Assembly (NCBI RefSeq): GCF_003258705.1
Contig: NZ_CP029480.1
Coordinates: 1,674,001-1,738,000 of the forward strand
Length of the DNA: 64,000 bases
Source of the DNA: Arcticibacterium luteifluviistationis
GTDB taxonomy: Bacteria; Bacteroidota; Bacteroidia; Cytophagales; Spirosomataceae
Reading direction: 5' to 3'
Part shown: positions 54,108-62,425 of the stretch, piece by piece
Numbering within the stretch: position 1 is the first letter of the stretch
Layout: every line of letters begins with the position of its first letter
Notes under the pieces: generated by a model
What the model was told of the DNA's origin: nothing
The model's input: only the letters and a program-made list of their open reading frames with translations
Databases searched by the model: none
Translations under genes and position numbers: made by a program

Positions 54108-54190
54108 CACTTGTCAGCTCGAGCGAAGCCGAGAGCAGTCCATTCTAGGCTATGTAAGAGGTTCTCGGCTATCGCTCGAACTGACAAGTG
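54108..54190. repeat. Palindromic interspersed repeat, copy 3, 5' of higA
   Basis: CACTTGTCAG (54108-54117) pairs with CTGACAAGTG (54181-54190). Further in, CTCGAGCGA with TCGCTCGA and GCCGAGAGC with GTTCTCGGC pair imperfectly. The core is the same as copies 1 and 2. It starts 34 bp upstream of the higA start codon, so it occupies the promoter region of higA. Confidence 0.85.
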
Positions 54191-54258
54191 TCACGTTATA
54201 TATACTTTCTGAGTTATGTAGGAGACTTTGAAAGGGAGAAAGGGCAGGGTGTCAAAAG

Positions 54259-55167
54259 CTATTTAATTTGTGATTTTTCGATTTCACTCAAAGTCCTACC
54301 TTTTTGGTCTTTCCAACTTCTTCTTCCATTAATGGAGTATCCTACTATTACAGCAGCGGCGGCAGATGGGCTTGCAAACAAGTGTTGTTTTACAAAAGCT
54401 AATTTACCGTTTTTAACTTTTTGAATAGTCCCATCTTTTATGAGTTCTTCTCTTAACGTTTTATATCCGTAATTTTTGGATGGTTTTTCAGAAACATAAG
54501 AGCCAGACAAAACAACAAGGCCTTCATCGGTTTGCAAGGCAGTAGCAGTTATGTTTTTGGTACTTAAAATTAGCTCGGTTTCGTCCAGAAGGTTGTTAGA
54601 CACGTTTGGCATTGTCGTTTCATCTTGAATTACAGATATCGTTTCTTTATAACTAATCTGAGCTTCTAGAAATTTATGTCCTAATACTCCATTTAACAAT
54701 TTAATATTTAGAATAAATTCTTCCATTGCATCTCTATCTGGTAAAGGCAAAGAACTTAAACTCGGAGTATTGCTATTGTCTAAAAGATATCTTTCAGTTT
54801 GTTTGGTGATTTCTAAAAGCCTGCTTTCGAGGTATTTAATGTGTGATTTGGTTATGTTATCATCTTTGCTTGTAAAGAGTATTACTTCACTCCAAAAATC
54901 CTTGTTTATGGCGTGATTTTTTAGTCTCTCCCAAACATTTTCAGCCTCCCCAATATATACTTTAGGTTTCCCCGTTTCGTCATCAGTCCCGATTAAGAAA
55001 TATACCCCTTGAGTATTTACTTCCTTATAGAAATATTCATTCAAGTCGGTAAATTTATTTCTTGGACTAGACAATGCCTGAATCGTAAGGTTTACTACTT
55101 CCGCTAGTTTTATTCCAGTAACTGAACCTTCTTTTAAATAAATCCTTATACTTTTTCCTAAAGTCAT
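54259..55167 (-). CDS. GIY-YIG nuclease family protein with DUF4357
   Basis: A 302-residue protein. The GIY-YIG module is at about residues 50-135: QGVYFLIGTDDETGKPKVYIGEAENVWERLKNH, then FWSEVILFTSKDDNITKSHIKYLESRLLEI, with the Tyr, Arg and Glu of the active site. The C-terminus carries DUF4357 (QHLFASPSAAAAVIVGYSINGRRSWKDQKG). Proteins of this architecture are common near defence and mobile genes, but their targets are not known. It lies upstream of higA, separated by a palindromic repeat. Confidence 0.85.
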   Translation of the reverse strand: MTLGKSIRIYLKEGSVTGIKLAEVVNLTIQALSSPRNKFTDLNEYFYKEVNTQGVYFLIGTDDETGKPKVYIGEAENVWERLKNHAINKDFWSEVILFTSKDDNITKSHIKYLESRLLEITKQTERYLLDNSNTPSLSSLPLPDRDAMEEFILNIKLLNGVLGHKFLEAQISYKETISVIQDETTMPNVSNNLLDETELILSTKNITATALQTDEGLVVLSGSYVSEKPSKNYGYKTLREELIKDGTIQKVKNGKLAFVKQHLFASPSAAAAVIVGYSINGRRSWKDQKGRTLSEIEKSQIK

Positions 55168-55229
55168 AGCTTAGTTTTAATAGTAGCTAATTAGTTGTTG
55201 TTACTCGAGATTTGACTAGTTTCAACTTA

Positions 55230-55934
55230 TTACCCCTTAGCCGTCTTACTAGGCCTAACCTCAATCTTACTCGGCAGCGTTCTAGCTGGCATTTTAATTA
55301 AGTCAGAAACTATTTGACCAATATCTTCTGGCTGTATTTTCCAAGCATCTGCATCTGATGGCGTATGACCAGCAAAATACGTAGATACCGAACCCGGCAT
55401 AATGGTAGTTACCTTAATGTCGTCATTTCTTACATCCATCATCATAGCTTGAGAAAATCCAACTGCTCCAAATTTTGATGCATTATATGCAGCTCCTTGG
55501 GCAAAGAAGTTTGTTCCTGCTAAACTTGATATGGTAATGAAATAACCTTTAGTAGCTTTTAAAGCATCAAGGCTTGCTTTTGCAGAGAAAAATAAACCCG
55601 TAAGGTTAATATCGATGGTTTGTTGCCATTGCTCGGCGGTCATTTCTTGAATAGGAGCAAAATGCCCTACACCCGCATTAGCGATGAAATAATCTATTTG
55701 GCCCCAAGTGTCTAAAACCTGTTTCACGGCAGCCTCCTGTGAAGCTAAATCTTTTACGTCAGAAACTATTCCTATCGCAAAACCTTCTTTTATCTTGTTC
55801 AGAGCTGCCGTAGCTTCTTTTAAATCGGCTTCTGTTCTGGCGGTGATAGCTACTTTGATGCCATCATTAATTAGTTTTTCGGCTACGCCGTATCCTATTC
55901 CTTTACTTCCGCCAGTTATTAGTGCTGTTTTCAT
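55230..55934 (-). CDS. SDR-family oxidoreductase (3-ketoacyl reductase-like)
   Basis: A 234-residue classical SDR with cofactor loop TGGSKGIGYGVAEKL, NAGVGHF, the catalytic Ser in FITISSLAG, and YNASK as YxxxK. The TAR start of the second strand suggests NADPH preference. The substrate is unknown. It is encoded by a single gene 62 bp upstream of, and in the same direction as, no related gene; the next gene downstream encodes the GIY-YIG protein. Confidence 0.85.
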   Translation of the reverse strand: MKTALITGGSKGIGYGVAEKLINDGIKVAITARTEADLKEATAALNKIKEGFAIGIVSDVKDLASQEAAVKQVLDTWGQIDYFIANAGVGHFAPIQEMTAEQWQQTIDINLTGLFFSAKASLDALKATKGYFITISSLAGTNFFAQGAAYNASKFGAVGFSQAMMMDVRNDDIKVTTIMPGSVSTYFAGHTPSDADAWKIQPEDIGQIVSDLIKMPARTLPSKIEVRPSKTAKG

Positions 55935-56081
55935 ATTTGTTGTAGTTTGTTTGATTGTCTTGAGATATTAGAATAATAGATACTCGATATTGGTTCGCTT
56001 TCTTCGAGATTTTTCGTCAAAACATAACGTATTCTCAAAACCTTTGTTCGAAAAAGCCAATATCAAATAGCTAAAAAGGAA

Positions 56082-57521
56082 TTACCTCAATTTCCCCAAA
56101 GGTCTTCTACCACTACCTTCTACACCAGTAATCTCATCGCCTAAGTCTGCTCTTATTTTTTCGGCGTAAGCTTGAAGTTCTTCTACTATTTCTGGATGCT
56201 GTCTTTGAACGTCATATTCTTCGCCGGCATCACGTCTTAAGTCATAAAGAGCTAAAGGTTCTTCGTGTTGTTCTGTGTTTGGCCCAGGGTAACCGTCATT
56301 GCCAGGCAAAAATCCTTTATACGTTCTTCCTGTATGCGGAAGTACTAGTTTCCAGTGGTCTTTTCTAACAGCTTCGAGGTTATTTTTTCTATAATAGTAA
56401 GCAAAGAAATCACGTGGTTTGGCGTCCATGTTTCCCTCTAATATTTCAGAAAGATTTACACCGTCAATCTTGTGATTTGGAAGCGAAGCACCTGTTATAG
56501 AAGCTAAAGTAGGGAAGATGTCAATGGTTGAGGATAATTGGTTACATACCATTCCTGCCGGTACTTGACCTTTCCATCGCATGATACCAGGTACTCTTTG
56601 ACCACCTTCATAGCTCACACCTTTTCCCTCTCTAAGTCCGCCTGTAGAGCCAGCGTGGTTACCGTAATTTATCCATGGTCCATTATCACTTGTGAATATC
56701 ACCAATGTATTATCGTCCAACCCTTGGGTTTTAAGTTCTTTCATTATCTCACCTACAGACCAGTCAATTTCCATCATCAAATCTGCATAAAGACCTTGTC
56801 CACTTTTACCTTTAAATTTAGAAGAAACATCAATAGGCACATGCGGCATAGTGTGCGGTACATAAAGGAAGAAAGGCTTCCTCGCATTTCGTTTGATAAA
56901 ATCTGTCGCTTTTTCGGTGTAAAGTGTAGTAAGTTCGGCTTGGTCTTCAAGTGTTGTTATAGGTCTTGTTTCTTCATTTCCTTCAATTAAATGTAGTGTA
57001 GGCCAGTGCTCTTTAAAGGTGCCTTTCTCATGTTTTCCATTATACCAAATAGGCCACATATCGTTAGAGTAGGCGAGCCCTGTATATTCGTCAAAACCGT
57101 GTTGGAGTGGTAGAAACTGCTTTTCATGTCCCAAATGCCATTTTCCGAAGATTGCGGTGGCATAACCTTTTTGTTTAAGCATTTCTGCCATGGTAGTTTC
57201 TTGGTCAGCTATTCCTACACCTGCATTAGGGAAAAAAGCTCCAGAGACTCCTATTCTGTTTGGATAAGTTCCTGTCATTAAACCCGCTCTTGATGCAGAG
57301 CAAACGGCCTGTGCACTAAGAAAGTTAGTAAATCGGATACCTTCTGCCGCTAGGCGGTCAATATTTGGAGTGCGATAAGTACTGGCTCCGTAGCAGCTGA
57401 GGTCACCATAACCCATGTCGTCCATGAAAATCAGGACAATATTTGGTGTTTTTGGGGCTTTAAAAGAAACGGTAGCTTGTAATAAAAATGCAATAGGAAG
57501 TAGAAAGAGAAGTTTTTTCAT
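56082..57521 (-). CDS. Secreted arylsulfatase-type sulfatase
   Basis: A 479-residue type I sulfatase with a signal peptide (MKKLLFLLPIAFLLQATVSF). Metal-binding Asp34 and Asp35 are in IFMDDMGYGDL, and the formylglycine site is Cys74 in CSASR (C-x-A-x-R), followed by GLMTGTYPNRIG. Further motifs are FGKWHLGHE, PHTMPHVPID and FTSDNGPW. It should need a formylglycine-generating enzyme encoded elsewhere. It probably removes sulfate from carbohydrate in the periplasm or outside. No SusC/D or polysaccharide-utilisation genes are next to it, so the substrate is open. Confidence 0.9.
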   Translation of the reverse strand: MKKLLFLLPIAFLLQATVSFKAPKTPNIVLIFMDDMGYGDLSCYGASTYRTPNIDRLAAEGIRFTNFLSAQAVCSASRAGLMTGTYPNRIGVSGAFFPNAGVGIADQETTMAEMLKQKGYATAIFGKWHLGHEKQFLPLQHGFDEYTGLAYSNDMWPIWYNGKHEKGTFKEHWPTLHLIEGNEETRPITTLEDQAELTTLYTEKATDFIKRNARKPFFLYVPHTMPHVPIDVSSKFKGKSGQGLYADLMMEIDWSVGEIMKELKTQGLDDNTLVIFTSDNGPWINYGNHAGSTGGLREGKGVSYEGGQRVPGIMRWKGQVPAGMVCNQLSSTIDIFPTLASITGASLPNHKIDGVNLSEILEGNMDAKPRDFFAYYYRKNNLEAVRKDHWKLVLPHTGRTYKGFLPGNDGYPGPNTEQHEEPLALYDLRRDAGEEYDVQRQHPEIVEELQAYAEKIRADLGDEITGVEGSGRRPLGKLR

Positions 57522-57602
57522 TTTAAGGGTCTGGTTGAAGTATGAAGCAATTTAAGGAAGGAGAATTGGATTAGGAAGCTTTAGTAGGGGCAATGCATAA
57601 TT

Positions 57603-57860
57603 GATTCGATGAAAGCTTCAACGTTGAGGAAAATAACCGTGAAGACGCGAGGGTACAAAGATTCGTCGATAAAAACCTCAGCGTTGAGAAAATTAACCGC
57701 GAAGATGCGAAGGCACAAAGATTCGTCGTGAAAAATTTAGCGTCCTAGTGTCTTAGCGGTTGAAAAACTAACCGCGAAGCTGCACATCGAGAAAGATTCG
57801 AAAGTAAAAGCTTAGCGTCTTCGTGTCTTAGCGATTGAAAAACTAACCGGGAAGCAGCAA
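57603..57860. repeat. Degenerate tandem/inverted interspersed repeats (AACCGCGAAG family)
   Basis: The 440-bp spacer 57522-57961 between the sulfatase and gltX is filled by repeats. Two units about 60 bp apart (from about 57604 and 57661) share GCGTTGAG, TAACCG, GAAGA and CACAAAGATTCGTC-like pieces. Two further units (from about 57731 and 57806) share TTAGCGTC and GTGTCTTAGCG and lead into hairpins: GCGGTT, 8-nt loop, AACCGC at 57756-57775, and a degenerate version at 57831-57850. Parts of the last two units are the reverse complement of the first two. No gene is present; the last 100 bp contain the gltX promoter. Confidence 0.7.
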
Positions 57861-57928
57861 GTCGTCAAAACAATAATAAACCAAACACTTTCTCTATACT
57901 CTTTCTTCCTGATATAGACTTAAAATGC

Positions 57929-57936
57929 TACTTTTG
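57929..57936 (+). promoter_or_regulatory. Candidate -7 box (TACTTTTG) for gltX
   Basis: TACTTTTG matches TAnnTTTG, 25 bp before the gltX ATG. The same octamer is found upstream of kdsD. No clear -33 TTTG is seen. Confidence 0.5.
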
Positions 57937-57961
57937 CAGCCCAAAATTATCAAGAAAATAG

Positions 57962-59461
57962 ATGTCAGTACGCGTACGTTTTGCTCCAAGTCCTACAGGT
58001 CCACTTCATATTGGTGGTGTTAGAACAGCCCTTTACAATTATCTTTTTGCCAAGAAAAATGGTGGTGAGCTTATTCTTAGAATAGAAGATACCGACCAAA
58101 CAAGATATGTAGAAGGTGCAGAAGAGTACATAGTAGACAGCTTAGCTTGGTTAGGAATAAACTTTGACGAAGGTCCTAAAGAAGGCCCAAATGCTCCCTA
58201 CCGTCAATCTGAAAGAAAAGAACTATACCATAAGCATGCTCAACTTTTAATAGATTCTGGCAAGGCATATTATGCATTTGATACTTCAGATGAGTTGGCA
58301 GCTTTAAGAAAGGAATTGGAAGAAGCCAAGGTTGATAATCCTTCTTATAATTCGGTAACGCGAATGAAAATGAAGAATTCTATCACGCTAGGACCAGACG
58401 CAACCAAAGAGTTGATAGAAAACGGAACACCTTATGTTATTCGTTTGAAAGTGCCTTTGAAAGAAGAGATTCGTTTTCAAGATGCTATTAGAGACTGGGT
58501 GGTGGTTCATTCTTCTACCATTGACGATAAAGTACTTTTGAAAGCCGATGGTATGCCAACGTACCATTTGGCTAATATTGTGGATGACCATGAGATGGCT
58601 ATTACCCATGTAATTAGAGGAGAGGAGTGGTTGCCATCGGCACCTTTACACATATTATTATATAAAGCCTTTGGCTGGGAGCATCCTAAATTTGCTCACT
58701 TACCATTATTACTTAAGCCTGAAGGTCCGGGTAAATTGAGTAAAAGAGATGGCGATATTGGAGATTTTCCTGTATTCCCAACTGAATGGAATGATGGAAA
58801 AGGTGAGGTTATGAGAGGTTTTAGAGAAGATGGCTATTTGCCGGAGGCTGTACTAAACTTCCTAGCTTTATTAGGCTGGAATCCGGGAACAGAACAAGAG
58901 ATATTTACTTTGGAAGGGCTTGTAGAAGCTTTTTCTTTAGATAGAATTAATAAATCGGGTGCTCGTTTTGATGTGGCTAAAGCCAAATGGTTTAACCAAC
59001 ATTATATCAAAGAAATGGACGATGCTGCATTGGTAGCTTTAGTTAATGAGCAAGTAAAAGACGAAGCTTTAGCGGCTAATTTAGTTAAGTTAAATAAAGA
59101 CAGAGTCACTTTTGTAGCGGAAATAGTTACGTTAGTCCCTTATCTTTTTGAGGCTCCAAGTGCTTATGACGAGCAAGTAGCTGGTAAAGCGTGGAATGAC
59201 TTAGCGAAGCAAGGAATGCCAGTAATTATAGACTTGGTTAACGGTATGGCAGCTGCTGATTTTCATTCAGAAGCAATTCATAATACACTTTGGGAAGGCT
59301 TAGCAGCCAAAGAAATTAAGCCTGGCAAAGTAATGCAAGCTTTAAGGTTAGCTTTAACGGGCGAAGGAAAAGGTCCAGATTTGATGCTGATGTTAGAGAT
59401 TTTAGGTCAAAAACAAGTAGTAGAAAGAATTCAAACTGCTTTAGAAAAGCTAGGGGCATAA
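57962..59461 (+). CDS. gltX: Glutamyl-tRNA synthetase
   Basis: A 499-residue class I aminoacyl-tRNA synthetase. The HIGH-type motif is PSPTGPLHIGG at the N-terminus, followed by LRIEDTDQTRY, PYRQSER, the zinc-free insertion seen in many GluRS, HLANIVDDHEMAITHVIRGEEWL, and KMSKS-type KLSKRDG. The C-terminal anticodon-binding helices complete the normal length. It charges tRNA-Glu with glutamate in the cytoplasm. The gene follows a TACTTTTG box. Confidence 0.96.
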   Translation: MSVRVRFAPSPTGPLHIGGVRTALYNYLFAKKNGGELILRIEDTDQTRYVEGAEEYIVDSLAWLGINFDEGPKEGPNAPYRQSERKELYHKHAQLLIDSGKAYYAFDTSDELAALRKELEEAKVDNPSYNSVTRMKMKNSITLGPDATKELIENGTPYVIRLKVPLKEEIRFQDAIRDWVVVHSSTIDDKVLLKADGMPTYHLANIVDDHEMAITHVIRGEEWLPSAPLHILLYKAFGWEHPKFAHLPLLLKPEGPGKLSKRDGDIGDFPVFPTEWNDGKGEVMRGFREDGYLPEAVLNFLALLGWNPGTEQEIFTLEGLVEAFSLDRINKSGARFDVAKAKWFNQHYIKEMDDAALVALVNEQVKDEALAANLVKLNKDRVTFVAEIVTLVPYLFEAPSAYDEQVAGKAWNDLAKQGMPVIIDLVNGMAAADFHSEAIHNTLWEGLAAKEIKPGKVMQALRLALTGEGKGPDLMLMLEILGQKQVVERIQTALEKLGA

Positions 59462-59470
59462 AAAATGGAT

Positions 59471-59505
59471 GTCAGTCCCTGTCTGCCGAAAGGCAGGCGG
59501 CAGGA
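59471..59505. repeat. Short imperfect hairpin element after gltX
   Basis: GTCC ... TGTCTGCC, loop GAAA, GGCAGGCGGCA ... GGAC forms a stem with two G-U pairs. It resembles, from memory, the CCTGCC-TTTCGG-GGCAGG hairpins scattered in many Bacteroidota genomes. It lies in the 190-bp spacer after gltX. Confidence 0.5.
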
Positions 59506-59578
59506 CAGCCAAGAAAAAGAGTTTTAAATTAAGTATTAAAAGGATATAAGATTAATAAGCCACTTATCAATCAAAAGG

Positions 59579-59619
59579 AACTCACCATCATAATTTACGT
59601 TATGTCGGTGAGTTTTTTT
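59579..59619 (+). terminator. Rho-independent terminator in the gltX 3' spacer
   Basis: AACTCACC pairs with GGTGAGTT, with an inner CATAA/TTATG pair, followed by a run of T. The structure lies about 120 bp after gltX and 35 bp before the small-protein gene, and may end gltX transcription. Confidence 0.75.
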
Positions 59620-59653
59620 ATATTTTTATCTTAACATTATTCAAAACAAGATT

Positions 59654-59851
59654 ATGGGAAAGAAGAAAGAATTAAACGACGATAAGCCAAAGGTGCATAA
59701 AGACCTTGATGGTTTTGATATCAAAATCAACACCTTCGGTGAAATTCAGATGTCATACGACGTGGAGAAAATCAATAATTTCTTAAATGACAACGTAGAC
59801 GACAAGAAGTTAAAAGACGTAGACCCACCTAAAACAAAGAAGAAGAAATGA
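59654..59851 (+). CDS. Small charged hypothetical protein (65 aa)
   Basis: A 65-residue, very charged protein ([17 protein letters not shown] at one end, DPPKTKKKK at the other) with a short central hydrophobic-alternating stretch ([27 protein letters not shown]). The middle may be a small beta-strand/helix pair. It overlaps the AIM24-like gene by 4 bp (ATGA), so the two are cotranslated and perhaps partners. The family is not one I can name; similar small proteins sit at this place in related Bacteroidota, as I recall. Confidence 0.7.
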   Translation: MGKKKELNDDKPKVHKDLDGFDIKINTFGEIQMSYDVEKINNFLNDNVDDKKLKDVDPPKTKKKK

Positions 59852-60627
59852 GAAGTCATGAAATAGATTACGAAATCTTGGGTGAAGATATCCAAGTAGT
59901 ACAGATAGAATTAGACCCAAGCGAAACCGTTATTGCTGAAGCAGGAAGCATGCTTTTTATGGAAGACGGTATTCAGTTTGAAACCAAAATGGGTGATGGT
60001 AGTAATGCCAACGAAAGTATTTTAGGGAAGCTTTTCAAAGCAGGAAGTAGAGTTTTGATGGGTGAGTCGCTTTTTATGACGCACTTTACTAACCGTGGTC
60101 ATGGTAAAAGAAAAGTAGCTTTTGCCGCTCCTTACCCAGGGACTATTAAGGCGGTAGATTTATCTCAAATTAATGGAAATACGCTTATAGTACAGAAGGA
60201 CGCATTTCTTTGTGCTGCTATGGGAACTCAAATTTCCATTCACTTTAATAAGCGTTTTGGAGCAGGCCTTTTCGGAGGCGAAGGTTTTATCTTAGAAAGA
60301 ATTCAAGGTGACGGTTTAGCTTTTATTCATTCAGGTGGTGTAGTGATGGAGCGTACCTTAAATAACGAAACGCTGAGAATAGATACTGGCTGTATAGTAG
60401 GTTATGAACCACAGCTAAATTTTGATATTCAAAGTGCAGGAGGCTTGAAATCAATGGTTTTTGGCGGAGAAGGCATGTTCTTAGCCACGCTTTCTGGAAC
60501 AGGAAAAGTATGGATTCAGTCATTGCCTATCTCTAAACTAATAAGAAGGTTATCTCCAGCAGGCGGAAATGCCAATAAAGAAAGTGGCTCTGTTTTAGGA
60601 GGGATTACGGATATGTTTGAGAGGTAA
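59848..60627 (+). CDS. AIM24/TIGR00266-family beta-helix protein
   Basis: A 259-residue protein of the TIGR00266 (AIM24) family, whose fold is a trimeric beta-roll. Visible traits are [64 protein letters not shown], and [27 protein letters not shown]-type strands. No enzyme activity is known for the family. It starts inside the last codons of the small charged gene. Confidence 0.82.
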   Translation: MRSHEIDYEILGEDIQVVQIELDPSETVIAEAGSMLFMEDGIQFETKMGDGSNANESILGKLFKAGSRVLMGESLFMTHFTNRGHGKRKVAFAAPYPGTIKAVDLSQINGNTLIVQKDAFLCAAMGTQISIHFNKRFGAGLFGGEGFILERIQGDGLAFIHSGGVVMERTLNNETLRIDTGCIVGYEPQLNFDIQSAGGLKSMVFGGEGMFLATLSGTGKVWIQSLPISKLIRRLSPAGGNANKESGSVLGGITDMFER

Positions 60628-60773
60628 GAAGGCTTGTCAATTGTTCTCTAAAAAATGCTGTTTGCCTATAAATTAGGGTGGAGGTTTTCTGCTAAGTTTA
60701 CTCTTGCTTTTTAATTCAATATCTTTACTGATGTATTGAAATTATTTATTCAGCGTAATTTGTTACTTAATTA

Positions 60774-61628
60774 ATGAAAAGAAGAGATTTTATAAGCCAA
60801 GGTAGTGCTGCTTTAGGCTTAGCCATGATGTCTGGCAATTTGCTAGCGAATGGAAATGCCGGAACTGTTAAGAAGTTTGGATGTCAATTATATAGTGTGC
60901 GTGACCTGATGCCGAAAGATGCAAAAGGTACTATGGAGAAGCTGGCTGGTATGGGTTATAAGCTTTTTGAAAGCTACTCAGCCGACCCATTTTGGGGCAT
61001 GAATCCAAAAGAGTGTAAGACGTTTCTGAAAGACATTGGTGTGAAAATGATAAGTACACACATGCTTTTAGATGGCATTACTGATGAGCTAGCGGCTAAC
61101 GCTGCTGAGGTAGGTCTTAAATATATTATGTGCCCGTTTATTGGTATGCAGCCTAACATGGATGCTTGGAAAAAAGTGGCAGATAAATTTAACGCAGCTG
61201 GTGATATCTGTAACAGACATGGTTTAAAATTCGGATATCATAATCATTCCTATTCTTTCGCTTTTGTAAGTGGAATGAAAGGGCAAATGGTTCTTTTGAA
61301 AAACACAGACCCTGATAAGGTTTGTTTCGAATTAGATATGTGTTGGTCTGAAGCTGCTGGTGAAAACACCATGGCTCATTTGAAAGAATATGGTGATAGA
61401 TACGAGCTTTGTCATATAAAACAGCTTATTTCTATAGAACCTAAAGAAGGAGAGCAAAGACCCGTTCAAACAGACTTGTCTGATGGTGTTATAGATTATA
61501 CAAAGCTTCTTAGAGTGGCTAAAGATAATGGGATGAAATACTACTTAGTAGAGCAAGAGCAATACCCAAAAGATAGTATCACTAGTATGGCAAATGATGC
61601 TGAGTTTATGAAGAACTTGGTCTTCTAG
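60774..61628 (+). CDS. Secreted TIM-barrel sugar isomerase/epimerase-like protein
   Basis: A 284-residue xylose-isomerase-like TIM barrel with a TAT-type signal (MKRRDFISQGSAALGLAMMSGNLLANG). Barrel strands include KFGCQLYSVRD, YKLFESY, KMISTHMLLDG, LKYIMCPF, LKFGYHNHSYSF, CFELDMCWSEAAG, YELCHIKQ and YYLVEQEQY; Glu/Asp/His residues for a divalent metal are in these strands. Such exported barrels in Bacteroidota often accompany GMC dehydrogenases and DUF1080 proteins that process 3-keto sugars. The reaction is not established. A shared terminator follows. Confidence 0.8.
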   Translation: MKRRDFISQGSAALGLAMMSGNLLANGNAGTVKKFGCQLYSVRDLMPKDAKGTMEKLAGMGYKLFESYSADPFWGMNPKECKTFLKDIGVKMISTHMLLDGITDELAANAAEVGLKYIMCPFIGMQPNMDAWKKVADKFNAAGDICNRHGLKFGYHNHSYSFAFVSGMKGQMVLLKNTDPDKVCFELDMCWSEAAGENTMAHLKEYGDRYELCHIKQLISIEPKEGEQRPVQTDLSDGVIDYTKLLRVAKDNGMKYYLVEQEQYPKDSITSMANDAEFMKNLVF

Positions 61629-61646
61629 ACGATAAAAAAAAGATTT

Positions 61647-61680
61647 AAAAAAACAGAAGCCTTTCGGCTTCTGTTTTTTT
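61647..61680. terminator. Bidirectional terminator between convergent genes
   Basis: AACAGAAGCC, loop TTTC, GGCTTCTGTT: a perfect 10-bp stem with A run on the left and T run on the right. It serves both the TIM-barrel gene (+) and the SET-domain gene (-), whose stop codon at 61680-61682 touches the T run. Confidence 0.92.
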
Positions 61681-62282
61681 TATGCTGCTACTTTCGTGTT
61701 CTGATACATCAAAGCAGACACCGATTTGTATTGGTTGGGGTCTTGTTGTAAAGTCTCAAGGTCATTTTTAGTAGCGTCATCTATAAAGCTAAGAAGCGGT
61801 TGATTTACATCAAATAAATGAAAGATGGACTGTTTGATTTTTTCATCCCAGCTTTGGTAATGCATTGAAAAATCTTCTGGTGTTATTTTCTTACGGCAGC
61901 ATGTTTCACCACAGCTGAGTTCCATTTCTTCTGTAAGGTTAAATATTCCGTATTCATCGGTAATCTCCTCGTCAGGATAAATGTCTCTAATGGCTATTTC
62001 AAAGCCATATCCAGTGCTAATCGTGTTGCAGTTGCAGCAGTGATTTACGTATTTTCCAAAATCCCAGCTTATTATTTTGTCACCATGCTGGTCACGGTAA
62101 GAGTATTTCTCAATAACCTCTTGAAGTTCTGGGCTATGTCTTTGAAAGTCGATGTCTGAAATGGAAATCTCCAGAGAATCTTTAACATAGGTAATAGTAC
62201 CTTTTGGTATAAATCTGGTGGCAAAAACACCGTATCCCATCTGTTCATTTAGGAACACTAATTTTGTATGAGGATGAATCAT
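61680..62282 (-). CDS. SET-domain protein (putative protein-lysine methyltransferase)
   Basis: A 200-residue protein with the SET-domain pattern: MGYGVFATRFIPKGTITYV (N-terminal strand with the GYG), then KYVNHCCNCNT in place of the NHS-type motif, IRDIYPDEEITDEYGIFN for the ELTYDY motif, and a Cys cluster (CGETCC) resembling a post-SET zinc site. SET proteins transfer methyl from S-adenosylmethionine to lysine; bacterial ones act on various proteins. The target is unknown. The gene is convergent with the TIM-barrel gene and stands alone. Confidence 0.8.
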   Translation of the reverse strand: MIHPHTKLVFLNEQMGYGVFATRFIPKGTITYVKDSLEISISDIDFQRHSPELQEVIEKYSYRDQHGDKIISWDFGKYVNHCCNCNTISTGYGFEIAIRDIYPDEEITDEYGIFNLTEEMELSCGETCCRKKITPEDFSMHYQSWDEKIKQSIFHLFDVNQPLLSFIDDATKNDLETLQQDPNQYKSVSALMYQNTKVAA

Positions 62283-62425
62283 TTTAACCTGTATTTTTTA
62301 ATCAATATTTTGATACAATTTTACAGATAAAATCAAATGAAAAGCTAAATATTTCCTTAAATATTTATTGATATAAACTACTGGTTTTTAGTTAAATAGT
62401 TCCTTATTCTTTCGTTGTGGAAGCC

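Noticed and set aside
56538-56990. 150-codon + strand frame inside the sulfatase
   Set aside because: Antisense to a sulfatase with complete motifs; the predicted protein shows no family features.
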